Made by a program: the position numbers and the translations under genes. This document shows, one piece after another, positions 20,647 to 32,592 of a stretch of DNA of 64,000 nucleotides. The first letter of the stretch is position 1. Each line of letters opens with the position of its first letter. The notes beneath the pieces are model-generated. The model saw only the letters and a list, made by a program, of their open reading frames with translations, searched no databases and had not been told where the DNA came from. Source of the DNA: Meconema thalassinum (taxonomy: Eukaryota > Arthropoda > Insecta > Orthoptera > Tettigoniidae); assembly GCA_946902985.2 (NCBI GenBank), contig OX336399.1, positions 162,918,911 through 162,982,910 of the forward strand, given 5' to 3'.

Positions 20647-20990
20647 GAAACATCTCCGTGTGATCATTAATTGTCTGTCCTCTAGGCGTAAATTCATGAT
20701 GAACAATACCGGTAGAATCGAAAAAAATCACCAGCATTGTCTTCACCTTCACTTTGGCATGCTTTTTTCGTTCGTGGTGAACCTGGACACTTCCACTGCG
20801 AAGACTGCACTTTGGTTTCAGGATCATATCCATATACCCACGATTCGTCACCCTATTTAACAAATCTGGGTCATTTTGAACCCGATTAATCAGTTCTTGG
20901 CACACTTCAAGTCTGTGTTGTTTCTGGTCAATTGACAACAATCCGGCAAGAAACCCTAACAGACCCTGACTCAACCAGCTGCCACAGCGA
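20647..20990 (-). mobile_element. Mariner transposase, middle part (continues 19560-19934)
   Basis: Minus strand: DQKQHRLEVCQELINRVQND, PDLLNRVTNRG, KHAKVKVKTMLVIFFDSTGI, VHHEFTPRGQTIN. The first catalytic Asp region, normally ITGDETW, reads VTNRGYM, so the active site is lost. Confidence 0.85.
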
Positions 20991-21109
20991 ACTGAATAAA
21001 GAAAACGCAGTTTCCTGTGAGAGGGCGTTCAAGGACGAGTCAATGATTCACTCTCCACCCTCGGTGTACCTGCCTGACAAACCAGTACGCAGTGGCGGAT
21101 CAATTCTTA

Positions 21110-21615
21110 AAACTTTCCAATCATACCTTGTATGCTGATGATGTGATGCTTGTGGCGGACTCCAGGAAGGATCTTAACACCCAAGTACAAACATGGTCTG
21201 ATCGACCACAAAACTGAATACCTCGGAACGATTTCATCCCTTGGAACTATAGAAATTAATGGAGCTTCTCTTCCCAAGGTGGATACATTCCGACACCTAG
21301 GTTCTCGATTAGTGAATGAAGATGTAGTGAGAGCAAGAATCAAAGCACTTAGATGTGATTCAGAGATATCACCGGTGTTCGTTGTGATAAGATCAAAGAT
21401 GATGAGACCAGATGCATTATATGGTAGCGAGTGTTGGCCAGCACCTGGAAGTGCTGAGCACTCACTACATGTCATGGAAATGAGGATGCTGAGAAGATCG
21501 TTCGACATTTCTCTGCTCGACTACATTCACAGCACAACGATCCGACAACTAGCTGATGTGGCTCCAATCAATGAGAAAATGCAGGAATGGAGACTCAGTT
21601 GGTATGGACACATCG
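21110..21615 (+). mobile_element. RTE-type LINE (family C), left part
   Basis: TLYADDVMLVADSRKDLNTQ at 21128-21190, then shifts, then INGASLPKVDTFRHLGSRLV, RPDALYGSECWPAPGSAEHS, MRMLRRSFDISLLDYI, APINEKMQEWRLSWYGHI. It breaks at WYGHI and resumes at 25622 with GHIVQAPPSP. Confidence 0.85.
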
Positions 21616-24600
21616 GGAGTATATGTCACCATTTTGGTCCGTATTGACAATTTTAATAGACTGTGATGTAATGCACAACTTTCTGCCAAATCAATACTTT
21701 ATATTGATTTATATATATTGATAGGGGGATGAAGTTACTCACGTCCGCAGCATACCTTAAGCTGTACGTGTCCCCTGGGTGGTGCTAAACGAGTAACAAT
21801 TTTGGCAAAAACGTTCCAGAATAGAGAAACATGAGCAAACAAATGCAAACAAATAAAACTGCTCTTTTCAGAGCAAAACAACACGAAGTAAGAATACTGC
21901 AATGGAATGCAGGTGGTCTATCAACAAAGAAACTTTTGGAAGTAAAGAAAATCATGATAGACAGAGATATAGACATCCTTCTAATCAATGAAGCCAACAC
22001 TACACCTGAAAACATACAATATTTAATGATCCAAGGGTATACCATCTACACTCTCTTCAAAACAAGACAAATAGCAAGCGGAATATTTGCAGCAGTGAAG
22101 AACAACATCATGTCAAAATTCAGAATTTTAAAAGAAATGGACCCAACAGATACATCAGAAATTATCGAATTATCCATATGGATCAACAACAAGAAAATAA
22201 CAATATTCTGTGTTAACAGTCCTCCAAACAATAAAAATCTGAATCTTCACCTTTTAGAAATCAAAACAGCTACTATTTTTATAGGAGACTTCAATGCAGC
22301 TTCTCCAGTCTGGGGCTACAACTACACCAATTCAGCTGGTAAAACAATAAAAGACCTTACAGAGAGTAGCTCTCTTGAGCTATTATATAGTAACAAAGAC
22401 CCAGCAACATTCATTCACCACTCTGGTTCCACAACTAACCCAGATCTCATATTAGTCTCAACAGATCTTACAAACCACAGTCATCGATCAGTACTCGAAG
22501 ATCCAGGCAGTGGACATAGAATGTCCCTTCTTACTATTACATCATACAGTGAATCTGCGCAAAGTGCAGACCAGAAGATTCGGTGGAACTTTAAAAAGGC
22601 AGACTGGGAAAATTTCAGAAACAAACTTGAAACAAAAATATCGGAAATTGATCTTGATGCACCTCCTAACATCATCCTGAATAAATTTACTACAGCCATA
22701 AAAGACATAGCCAAACTGTGCATACCCAGAGGTGCCCAAACAAAATATAAACCTTTCTGGTCAGATGAATTGAACAATCTTAAGTCCGCCAGAGACAAAG
22801 CAAGAAGAACAGCTGAACTTACTCAGGATCAAAATGATGTACGGAAATGGCGACAAGCAACAGCAAAATTAAAACAAGCAATAACAATATCAAAAAGAGA
22901 ATCTTGGAATAAATTCTTAACAACGGTTGACTATAGGACAGACAGCAATAAAGCTCACAAACTTATCAATTCTCTAAACAACAAACACGTAGTCACTCCT
23001 TTGAATCCTATTATGATAAATGATAAGGAAATTACAGACTGTCATAAAATAGCAAACCACTTCTGTAAACATTTCACTTCAATTAGACTATCAAAACAGA
23101 AAAAGAAAGAAGACAAGACTCTCAAAAAAATAGTCAAAAAATTCATGAATAATAATGCAGATGATATCTTTAACAATAAATTTTCAATGGAAGAGTTAAT
23201 GTTAGCAATAAAGAACACACAAGTCAGAAAACAACCAGGACCAGATGAGATATTCCCAGAATTCATAAAAAATCCAGGTCCATCTGCTCTAAACATACTG
23301 CTACACATATTCAACAAATTTTGGACATCAAATGATAACCTACCTAAAGACTGGGCTAAAGCAACCATCATTCCAATCTTAAAACCAGGCAAGCCAAAAA
23401 ACCAAGTCCCCTCGTACCGACCTATAGCACTTACCTCCATTCTGGTAAAAATTCTAGAAAGGATGATTACAAATAGACTCAATTGGTACTTGGAAACAAA
23501 ATCTCTTCTATCAGAAGAACAAGCAGGGTTTAGACAAAACAGGTCCTCCTCTCACCAAATAATGAGATTTACACAAGCTGTTAAAGAAGCCTTTAACAAA
23601 AGGGAAAGTGTTCTTGCAGTTTTCATCGATTTTAAAGGAGCCTATGATACTGTATGGCGAAACATGCTGCTAAAGAAACTTATCAACTTCAAAGTAATGG
23701 ATGTATGTTAAACTGGTTTTCAAGATTCCTTTCACAAAGAATGATCAATGTTCGTTACAACAACAAAACTTCAGGTTGCAAGCAATCAAAACTAGGCCTC
23801 CCACAAGGAGCTGTATCAAGCACAACTTTATTCAATGTGTACATCAACGATCTTCCAAGAACAATAAAGAAAGTAGGTAATGTGAATATCAGCATGTTTG
23901 CAGACGATGTTATCATTTGGACCACAGCACGTAACAGCCCAAATCAGCAAATGCTTCTTGAACACAGAATGAACCAGGCACTTAAAAAACTCAAAAACTG
24001 GACAGAAAACAATAATATGGAAATCAATACTTCCAAAACAGTATACCAGTTTTTCTCCCTGAGACACCACAATCCAACTTTTAGTCTCAAATTCAGTAAT
24101 CAAGACCTTCCAAAAAGTGAAAGTGCAAAGTACCTAGATATCATCATGGACAAGAAGCTGAACTGGACCAAACACATACAACATGTGGAGGATAAGGTAA
24201 GCAAACGGATGAAATTACTGAAGAGACTAGCAGGAGCTACTTGGGGGAGCACTCAAGACACACTCAACAAAACCTACAATACTTACATCAAACCTATCAT
24301 AAAATATGGCAGTGAAGTACTCTCTACAGCACCCCAGTCAAACATTGATCGCCTCGAGAGGTGTCAGAATAATGCCCTACGAATTATAACAGGTGCAATA
24401 AAAACCACACCTATAACCGCCTTGCAATTATATACTCACAACTTACCAATAGAAGAAGAGATGAAACATCAAACAGCCAATGCATACCTCAGTATACAAA
24501 GACTACCTCAAATGACATGGATCAAAAAACCAGTTTCTAGCCCCAATCTTAAAACACAATAAGATCCCTTAAGCCTCGCCAAAGAATACATCAATAAGAG

Positions 24601-25621
24601 CTATCTGCAAATAAAACTTGAACCACTCTGTATGCCAGTCAATCCCATTGAATATATACAAGTGACTACAGATCTTACTTTGTTAGAAGAGGTCTGCAAG
24701 AAAGACTCTTCACCACAAGATCTAAAACAACTGGCCCTCTGTACAATAGAAGAAAGATATCCATCTAATCAATGGCTAAAAATATTTACAGATGGCTCAC
24801 AAGACAAAGAAAATAGAACTGGAGCAGAAATACATTCATCTCTCTTCTCACTCTACTTCCCAGTAGGCCAAAACAAAACAAACTTTGATGCTGAGATAAG
24901 AGCAATTTCACATGCACTCCATCAGTTATTAGGCAGAAACATTGATTATCAAAAATGCATTATCATTACAGATTCAAAAGCAGCCATCCAAGCTATCTCG
25001 TCAAATTATAAGCCCCAAAATAAAGAACTGAAATAAATTTTTTGTATGATAAAAACCCTTCAAAGACTCCACAAACAGATCTCATTTCAGTGGATCCCTT
25101 CTCATATTGGAATAGCAGGAAATGAAGAGGCAGACAGATTAGCAAAAAAAGGTACCACACTACAACAACCTGTCAGTCAGACTGATTTTATGTCAGCAAA
25201 AAGGATCTTGAAAAATACTATCAAAAACAGGTATGAAGAAATGGCAAAGAAAACAGCAGAAACCAAATTATGGAAAGACATTGATGCTAAATGGGATCAA
25301 TATAAATTAACACCAAGAAAAGAAGCTGTAACCTTCTTCAGACTTAACACTGGCCACGACTGCCTTGCAGCTCATCTGAAGCGAATCAACATCCTGAGAT
25401 CTGAAGAATGCACACTTTGTCACAAACCTGGAAGTAAAATGGATAAGGGACACCTGCTACATTGCAACAAACTTGATGTGACTGCTAGAACTTCTGGAAA
25501 CCTCACACAACTCTATTGGAACGCAAGAAAGCTGAAGGATTGGAATCCGGGCTAGCCATAGGAAACAACAACAACATATATTGATTTGGTGGAAAGTAGT
25601 GCATTACATCACAGACTATAA
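21616..25621. mobile_element. Palindromic insertion with 11-bp target duplication, itself split by a LINE
   Basis: The flanks TGGACACATCG at 21605-21615 and 25622-25632 are identical and lie at one point in the family C LINE. Without the nested LINE the insertion is only about 150 bp: GACTGTGATGTAATGCAC through CCAAATCAATA on the left and its near-complement on the right (25576-25621). It starts with TTTGGTCCGTATTGACA, also seen at 56927-56943 in a hammerhead-bearing insertion, which places it in the same Penelope-like group. No hammerhead core is present here. Confidence 0.65.
21723..25575 (+). mobile_element. I-group LINE with endonuclease, RT and RNase H, nearly complete
   Basis: Starts ATG at 21831. 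Endonuclease: LQWNAGG, INEANTTP, GDFNAASPVWG, and SGHRMSLL where most have SDH. RT: KDWAKATIIPILKPGKPK, YRPIALTS, EEQAGFRQNRSS, FIDFKGAYDTVW, GLPQGAVSSTTLF, MFADDVIIW. RNase H: IFTDGSQDKEN, IITDSKAAIQ, WIPSHIGIAGNEEADRLAKK. A C-terminal CTLCHKPGSKMDKGHLLHC finger follows. Damage is light: one frameshift near 23695 and in-frame stops at 24560 and 25034. It ends in (AAC)n and is flanked by the 10-bp duplication ATATATTGAT (21713-21722, 25576-25585). Confidence 0.93.
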
Positions 25622-25850
25622 TGGACACATCGTCCAAGCACCACCAAGTCCAGTCATCAGCTCGGCCTATCATCTAACAGTGGACAGCTAGAGACAGCAT
25701 GGGAGACCTAAATTATGCTGGCTGGACGCTATGAACGCAGATCTACGATCAAGACACTAACACCTACAGGAAGCATCAGGTCGCAAGAAATGGCGTTCAT
25801 TGATCCAAACAGTGGACCCCATTCCAATGGGAAGATGCTAGGAAGAAGAA
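25622..25850 (+). mobile_element. RTE-type LINE (family C), right part
   Basis: Continues 21110-21615: GHIVQAPPSPVISSAYHLTV, GRPKLCWLDAMNADLRSRH, GRKKWRSLIQTVDPIPMG, with scattered stops. Confidence 0.75.
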
Positions 25851-26037
25851 CTGAAAGTTAGCATTCAACTGATACCGAGGCAAAACTGTGAAATGGCTTC
25901 ATAGCTTTCTATAGCATACCAGTATGATATTTCGAAGGAGAATACAAACAAAACGGACACAATTCAAACCTCCAACATTTTTCACAAGAACTGTTAGCTA
26001 TATTCTACAATGCAAAAATTCATTTTGTCAAACTTAC

Positions 26038-26138
26038 CTCCACTAGCTGACACAGAGGATTAATCTGAAACCAGCAGATTTCCTTCATAGCCTGTTGAAT
26101 TTGATCTGGAGGCATTCTTCCTAATATTACAGATACCC
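26038..26138 (-). CDS. TNPO3: Transportin-3 exon (fourth in window)
   Basis: A 101-nt exon: two bases complete a Gly codon started in the previous exon, then 33 codons. It reads VSVILGRMPPDQIQQAMKEI then CWFQINPLCQLVE, matching the vertebrate KGTALVLARLPLDKI and ELCSVQVMALKKLL stretch in helix spacing. Acceptor TTTGTGATTCCAG, donor GAG/GTAAGT. Leaves phase 0. The least conserved exon of the six by eye, but the flanking exons and phases leave little doubt. Confidence 0.94.
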
Positions 26139-26257
26139 CTGGAATCACAAAGTCCCAAGCAAATTCCAGTTTAAACATTTGCAGTGCAGTTAAAAGGGAT
26201 GTCAAAATACAACAACTAGAATACTGTATACAGAGAAATCTGACTAACTGGACCATT

Positions 26258-26300
26258 AATAATAATAATAATAATACAAATAATAATAATAATTGTGAAA
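26258..26300 (+). repeat. (AAT)n microsatellite
   Basis: TAATAATAATAATAATACAA and a second run; about 120 bp upstream (in gene direction) of exon 26038-26138. Possibly the tail of a lost LINE. Confidence 0.7.
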
Positions 26301-26359
26301 CCAGGATATTGAAAAAACTATTTGATTACTTTTTGAAAAATATAATCAATAATAATTGG

Positions 26360-26640
26360 TTCAAAGAAGTTGGAAGAATTGGGTATAACTCGGCAACAAA
26401 TCAAAGACAGAGAAGAGAAGAGGATTTTGAAGAAAAAAAGCATAAGTCTCAAACTAATAACAGTTGAACGGAAACAATATACTATATCGGACACACAAAG
26501 GGCTTCCAGGTTGGAGAGGATGAGAAAGTTCTGGGAGGAGAAAAAGAAGAAATTTACTCAAATGTATTGATTTAAGTGCTCCAATGTGGACGTAAAATAT
26601 GTAAATAATAAATAAATAATTGTGAATTTTAACATTTTTC
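26360..26640 (+). mobile_element. LINE-B 3' end
   Basis: EELGITRQQIKDREEKRILK, KKSISLKLITVERKQYTI, ASRLERMRKFWEEKKKK, then a short untranslated part ending AATAATAAATAAATAAT. Only the C terminus and tail survive. Confidence 0.65.
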
Positions 26641-26769
26641 ATAATTTAATGGCTAAGGAGCAATAGAGATTTCGAAAAGGAGTAGGAACAACATATTCTA
26701 TTGGTTTGTTAAACATTGTGAGGTTTGAAGCCATTTTTCAGTGTTGCCTAAGTAAACAAAAGTTTGGCG

Positions 26770-28240
26770 CTTTTGGTTTGTTAAAGATAATCGGTGAAAG
26801 ATATATGCAGAAAAACAGTAAAGTATACACAATATTCATAGATTTAGAAAAAGCTCTCTAGCGTGTGAGATGGGAAAAAATTAATGATAATACTCAAAAA
26901 ACTTGGATTGAATTGGAATGACAGAAACCTTATTAAAGAACTTTACTTAAACCAAAAAGTAAGAGTTAAAATTGGGGAAGAAATAACAGAAGTAATAGGA
27001 CAGGAGAAAGGAGTGAGACAAGGATGTTGTTTATCACCTATTCTATTTAATATATATTTAGAAGAAATGATTTGATGGAAAATGAGGTGTATGCTTAGGA
27101 GGTAGAAGATTTGAGTGTATTCGTTTTGCAGATGATAAGGTGCTTATGGGTGAGAGTGAAAGATAAGCAACATAAATGTTGGAAAACCTAGATAAAATTT
27201 GTAAAATATACGGGATGAAAATAAATGAGAAAAACAAAAACAAAATGTATGGTCATAGGTGGAAAAGGTGAAAAAATTACAATAAAATTAGAAGATGAAA
27301 TTGAACAAGTAGATAGTTATAAATACCTAGGAAGTTGGGTTACACAAGAAATGATATGGACTAAAGAAATAAAAACAAGGATTCCAATAGCAAAAGAAGC
27401 CTTCAGTAAGAAAAGAAAATTATTTTGAGGAGCAATGGAAGTAAGCCTAAGGAAGAGATTAGTGAAATGTTTTGTTTGGAGTGTAGCAATGTATGGAGCG
27501 GAAACTTGGACGCTTAGGAAAGAAGACGAGAGAAGAACAGAGGCTCTCGAAATGTGGCTGTGGAGGAGAATGGGGAGAATAAGTTGGAAGGACAAAGTGA
27601 GAAATGAGGAAGTATTAAAGAAAGTAGGAGAAGAAAGAATGATGCTAAAGAAGATAAGAATGAAAATCCACAGCCTGCTTCCAGTCTCCGACCGGGTCAG
27701 GAATGGAATGAATGAAGCCCCCATCTAGCGGCGAGGATAAGAACTGTGCCGGCTGCCGAGGCCTGACGCACTCCTCTGGGGCAATGATTAAATGAATGAC
27801 AGATGAAATGAAATGATAGTGGAAAATGATGCTGGAATGAAATGTTGACAGGGAAAACCGGAGTACCGGGAGAAAAACCTGTCTGCCTCCGTTTTGTCCA
27901 GCACAGATCTCACATGGAGTGACCGGGATTTGAACCACGGACCCAGCGGTGAGAGGCCGGCGTGCTGCCGCCTAAGCCACGGAGGCTTCGCTAAAGATAA
28001 GGAAAAAGAAAAATGAATTGGATTGGACACTGCGTAAGGGGAGATGGTTTAGTGAAAAGTGCATTAGAAGGGACTGTCCAAGGGAAAATCCGAAGAGGAA
28101 GAAGAAGGTTTCAGATGCTGGATTCCATCAAGATTGATAAATCGTATGAGCTGATGAAACCTGCTGCTGAAAACCGGATAAGGTGGAGAGACCGACCATG
28201 AGGAAACCTGCCATCAGGCAGATAAACTGATGATGATGAT
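26770..28240 (+). mobile_element. LINE-D, 5'-truncated, carrying a SINE-2
   Basis: FIDLEKAL near 26840, LKKLGLNWNDRNLIKELYLN, GVRQGCCLSPILFNIYLEEM, FADDKVLMGE (box altered from ADD-x-x), then after shifts YKYLGSWVTQEMIWTKEIKT, FVWSVAMYGAETWTLRKEDE, WLWRRMGRISWKDKVRNEE. After the SINE it resumes MNWIGHCVRGDGLVKSALEG and RRRFQMLDSIKIDKSYELM, ending in a GATGATGATGAT tail. Stops and shifts are present. A sister copy, also interrupted, is at 53690-55870. Confidence 0.87.
27663..27989 (-). mobile_element. SINE-2 copy nested in LINE-D
   Basis: Minus strand head GCCTCCGTGGCTTAGGCGGC with A box, B box GTGGTTCAAATCCC, body and tail. The LINE sequence GCTAAAGAAGATAAG left of it and GCTAAAGATAAG right of it form an imperfect target duplication and the LINE reads on across it. 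Confidence 0.85.
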
Positions 28241-28434
28241 CATGTAGCTAAGGTACATAACTTGAGTCATCCAGTTGCAAAACTCGTCATGTCCATACAA
28301 ACAAATTTTTCAGGAACCACAAAAACTAGCAGTTGTTACGGAATATAGCTAAGAGCTTGGCATTTTGTAAACTGTAAACTAACATCTTTGCCATTCATCT
28401 GAAAAAACTGGAACTTATAAAAACTGTGTTATTT
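28241..28434. other. Unassigned intron sequence
   Basis: AT-rich spacer between two LINEs, no signature recognised. Confidence 0.4.
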
Positions 28435-28460
28435 CCCCCCCTCAAAAAAAAGTTTGGACA

Positions 28461-30908
28461 GTTAGTTAGTTAGTTAGTTAGTTAGTTATTGTTTTAAGGG
28501 GCGGAACTACGAGGTCATCTGCCCCTCTTAACACAGATTAAAGAATACAAATTTTGAATTGAATTTAAAATTTTGAGGTGGACATCTAAATTTAAAAAGA
28601 CCAAAAATTAATAAAACAAAAACAAACAATTAAATGAAAATAAAAATTATAAAAATAAACAAAAATTACGGAAAAAACAAAACATTATCATTCAAAAACG
28701 AACAAGTCGTTGAGTTAATGTTCACTGGAAAATTTAGATTGCTGGGCCTAACCCACTCTCACTTATAAAGCGGATAACGCGATTAGCAGCCACCGCGTCA
28801 TCGGTTAATATAAGTTTGAGTGTCATCTGCAAACCAAGGTTTCTTCGTAAGTCAGCAAGATCCACACACTCGGTTAAAATGTGGGCCACGGTGAAAACGG
28901 CTCCGCAGGTACAAAGTGGAGGGTCTTTCCTTCTCATTAGGTACGAGTGGGTGGATTTTGTATGACCTATCCTTAGCCTACACAATATGACGGACTCTCT
29001 CCGGGCCCGGAAGGAGCTCCGCCACACGTGAGTAGTTCCCTTGATCGCTCTCAGTTTACTGGGCAGTGGGTCAGCTAGCCACTGACTCTCCCAAAAAGCC
29101 AGAACTTGTAGGCGTAACTGAGAGCGAATATCTCTAGCGGGTACCTCCATTGGTCGAGGTGGTAGTGATACCGCCTCTTTTGCAGCTTGATCTGCTAACA
29201 CATTTCCCGCAATTCCCATGTGGCTTGGAAGCCACAGAAAGGTGATTCAAGTGTCAGCGTGGCACAGCCCGGCTAGTAGGTCGTGGATTCGCTGCACTAG
29301 GGGGTGTTGCGGGAAACATGTAGCAATTGACTGCAACGAACTCAAAGAGTCGGTACACACGAGAAAGTGGATTCGAGCATCCTGTAGTGCAAACTGCAGA
29401 GCTTCATAGATGGCAACGAGCTCCGCAGTAAACACACTACAGGCCCCAGGCAAAGAGATCTTGGTATTTGCACCATCAATAACGTAAGCACAACCCACTT
29501 TCTCGTTCACCTTCGAACCATCCGTGTATAGAATGCCAGCGTCCGGAAATTGGTGAACTATGCTGTGGAACTGCCTCCGGTAAACGGAGGCATCCGTGTT
29601 CACCTTAGGACCTCGGTGCAGATCTAACCGAATTTCCGGACGCGGGACTTGCCACGGAGGCACCTCGCTAGATGTCCGGCTCATACAGGGACCTACAGCC
29701 ACTCCTATTTCAGTACACGAGCTATCAAGTCTAATACCAACCGGCCGAGTGGCACGAGGCCGGTTGGCTTACCCCTGGTGGTTTTGGGTACCGAAGAGAG
29801 CTTGATAGGTCGGGTGTTGCGGCATTTGACGCACATTGGCAGCATACGTTAAAAGCATATGTTGGCGTCTATAATTTAAAGGTGGAACACCCGATTCGGC
29901 GAGTAGGCTGGGTATCGGGCTGGTCCGGAAGGCACCGGTAGCCAGCCTAACGCCACTATGGTGGATACTGTCCAGCATTTTCAAGGTTGCCGGCCTTGCT
30001 GAACTGTATGCCGCAGAACCATAGTCTAGCCGGGACAGGACGAGGGCTTGGTAGAACCGTAGCAGCACCGCACGGTCAGCCCCCCACGTAGTGCCACTAA
30101 GAAACTTGAGCATGTTCAGTTTCCTGAGACATGTCATTTTCAATTGCCGTATATGGTGCTGCCACGTTAATTTGCTATCAAAATGGAGCCCCAGGAATCG
30201 GTAAGTGTCAACCAACGGCAACGCAGCATCCCTGAGATGTAGTTCAGGGTGTAAATGTAGCCTCCGGAGCCGACAAAAATGGACGACGGAGGTTTTCGCT
30301 GCTGAAAAACGAAAAGCCCGGTCGTGAGCCCACTTGTCAACCCGGTTGATAGCTAGCTGCAATTGCCGTTCCACGACTGCCATACTTCCAGAGCTGTAAT
30401 GCAGAGCTAAATAGTCTACATACAGCGATGGAATTACTGCGGACCCGGCGGCGGCAACAATGCCATTTATGGCAATCGCGAACAAGGTAACACTCAGCAC
30501 TGAACCCTGAGGAACTCCATTTTCTTGAATATAGTATTGCGATAATGTCCTACCGACCCTTACACGGAAGAGTCGGACAGATATGAAATTCGCAATGAAA
30601 GTCGGTAGATTACCACGGAGTCCCCACTTGTGAAGGGTGGAAAGGATCCCGTAGCGCCATGTGGTGTCGTAGGCTTTCTTGAGGTCAAAGAAAACCGTGA
30701 CTAGGTGCATTTCGGAAAAATGCCCCCTGTATGGCGCTCTCAAGTCGCACCAGATGGTCAGTGGTGGACCTATGAGAGCGAAATCCACACTGGTACTCAG
30801 ACAGGAGACCTTTCTCCTCCAAGAACCACACCAGTCGACGGTTCACCATCTTTTCGAGCAGCTTACAAACTTTGGATCCTTTCCAGCCTTGGGAATCGGT
30901 ATCACGAT
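28461..30908 (-). mobile_element. I-group LINE-E with RNase H, 5'-truncated, dead active site
   Basis: Minus strand: LEKMVNRRLVWFLEEKGLLS, FFDLKKAYDTTWRYGIL, NGVPQGSVLSVTLF, then SLYVDYLALHYSS at the catalytic box, where the second Asp of the usual ADD is Tyr. Then RFLGLHFDSKLTWQHHI, a stop at 29771, RNase H (YTDGSKVNEKVG, ELVAIYEAL, VCTDSLSSLQS), a stop at 29249, and WLPSHMGIAGNVLADQAAKE to a Cys/His-rich end (CTCGAVFTVAHILTEC). The 5' end lacks endonuclease and about 14 RT residues near 30870. The 3' end is a GGGGC hairpin and (TAAC)n. A 23-bp duplication, CCCCC-AAAAAAA-GTTTGGACA, flanks it (28435-28460, 30909-30931). Confidence 0.9.
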
Positions 30909-31059
30909 CCCCCCCAAAAAAAGTTTGGACATAACGAGTTTTACAGCAGTTTTATGGAGTTATATGAAGTAGCGTGCGTAAATTCATGGTGAAATACTGT
31001 TATTAGCTGCAATTAACAATAATTAGCAATTATTATACATAACAAAATATCATGAAGGA

Positions 31060-31275
31060 GTTTTAAATTTAATATACTAGTGGTGATGGATGAAATCATA
31101 CGTAAAGTGGTAAATAGCATTGGGGAAAGGAAAATGAAGGCAATGTTGTTTGCTGATGACCTTCTCGTACGGGGAGAGGATGAGGAAGAAGTACAAGAGC
31201 AATTGGATGAGTGGGAGAAGGTAGTGTTATCATATGGGATGAAGTTCTCAGCAGAAAAGAGTGAAGTGGTCATCA
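31060..31275 (+). mobile_element. LINE-A copy, left part
   Basis: VMDEIIRKVVNSIGERKMKA, MLFADDLLVRGEDEEEVQEQ, YGMKFSAEKSEVVI, broken by the solo LTR and continued at 32593. Confidence 0.85.
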
Positions 31276-32592
31276 TGTAACGATTCGATCCCATAGCTGT
31301 TATTTTTAAAGGGTTATTCATTTATTATCATGTAATTATTATTATTAATTAGTACATCCATGAGATGATTTTTATATCAGATAATTGTAAGCGGTTTTTA
31401 TTATTATAGTTAGAAAGATTTTTATTAACATTTATTTGTAAAGAGACGAAGTATTATATATTGCAACAAGACTGGCGATATGGACTAACCCTATGCGTCA
31501 CAAACAGAACGTCGTAGTAGTTATTTCACCACGGCTAACAGCGTCACTGTCATGGGAGGCTAAGAAACCCACTATGAGTAACTATCACGAGTTCGACCAT
31601 CAAGTTCCTTCGAGAAGGAATGGAACAAATATTTCACGCATGGTGCAACTAACTCGCCATTTCTAATGTACGTACGCGTCAAGATATTGCAAGTAAGGAG
31701 TCATGAACACTAGAGAGAGGGAAGCTTACTGGGGTGGGAGACAATCGAAGACCACGTGACAAGGAAGTTATTAGTACCTGCACCCTCGACAAGACACTCA
31801 TTCATCACCAGCTCTCGATAAAAGAAGGAAGTTGTAACCTTGCTTTCTGGGTCCTAATGGACTGAGCAGACAGAGTCGACACTGAACGATGTCCTGCCGA
31901 CATCTATATTAGTACATAATGGGTTATATCCCTGATCAAGAGTCTTTCTACAGATGGCAACGTACTTAATGAGGATATTTCATAGCAATTGAGATATCAC
32001 ATCATTTTTTTAAACATATGCGACGTAACATCGAGATCATCGGTCATTACTTAAATATGACGAATCTTCGACTGGGTGAGCAAACAATTAAATATCCGAC
32101 GTCTCTGTAGTATGTAACTTCAAGATAGATTCAATTCATTAATGTTTATTTTCTTTTAAATTAATTGCCGCATTAAGTAATTTTAAATTCAATTGTGTGA
32201 CTATCACTATTCTGTTTTATTAATATTTTGTTTTTGCATTTAATAAATTCATTCTCTTTAACGTAATGCCTATTTCTTTCATAGTGGTTAGTAAATACTA
32301 TAGGCAAATTCACTCATACTCCTTGATTAAATACTGGATTGGTTAGATGACTTTGTCTCACCACGACCAGGGGTAATTAGGTCTCACTCTACTGCTGATA
32401 GCCGAGGTTAATTCATAAATTTCGATTCACTGTCTTACATAGGAATCTGGCGCTCAACAACTTATTATATTATACTATCACAGGTAAGGTCACACCACAG
32501 TGTATTTATATATTTATTCTTATCATGTTTGTTTAAAATTAGACCATCACAATTGTCACCATAGTTAAGGACATCTATTAAAAAATGTTACA
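31276..32592. mobile_element. Solo LTR, 1.3 kb, perfect 4-bp target duplication
   Basis: Ends TGTAACGATT and AATGTTACA form the usual TG...CA inverted ends. Flanking ATCA occurs at 31272-31275 and 32593-32596, and removing the unit restores the LINE reading frame (EVVI then TTRRKNR). A GATAAAAG TATA-like box lies near 31815. No gag-pol sequence remains, so recombination between two LTRs is inferred. Superfamily not determined (4-bp duplication fits Gypsy best). Confidence 0.82.
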
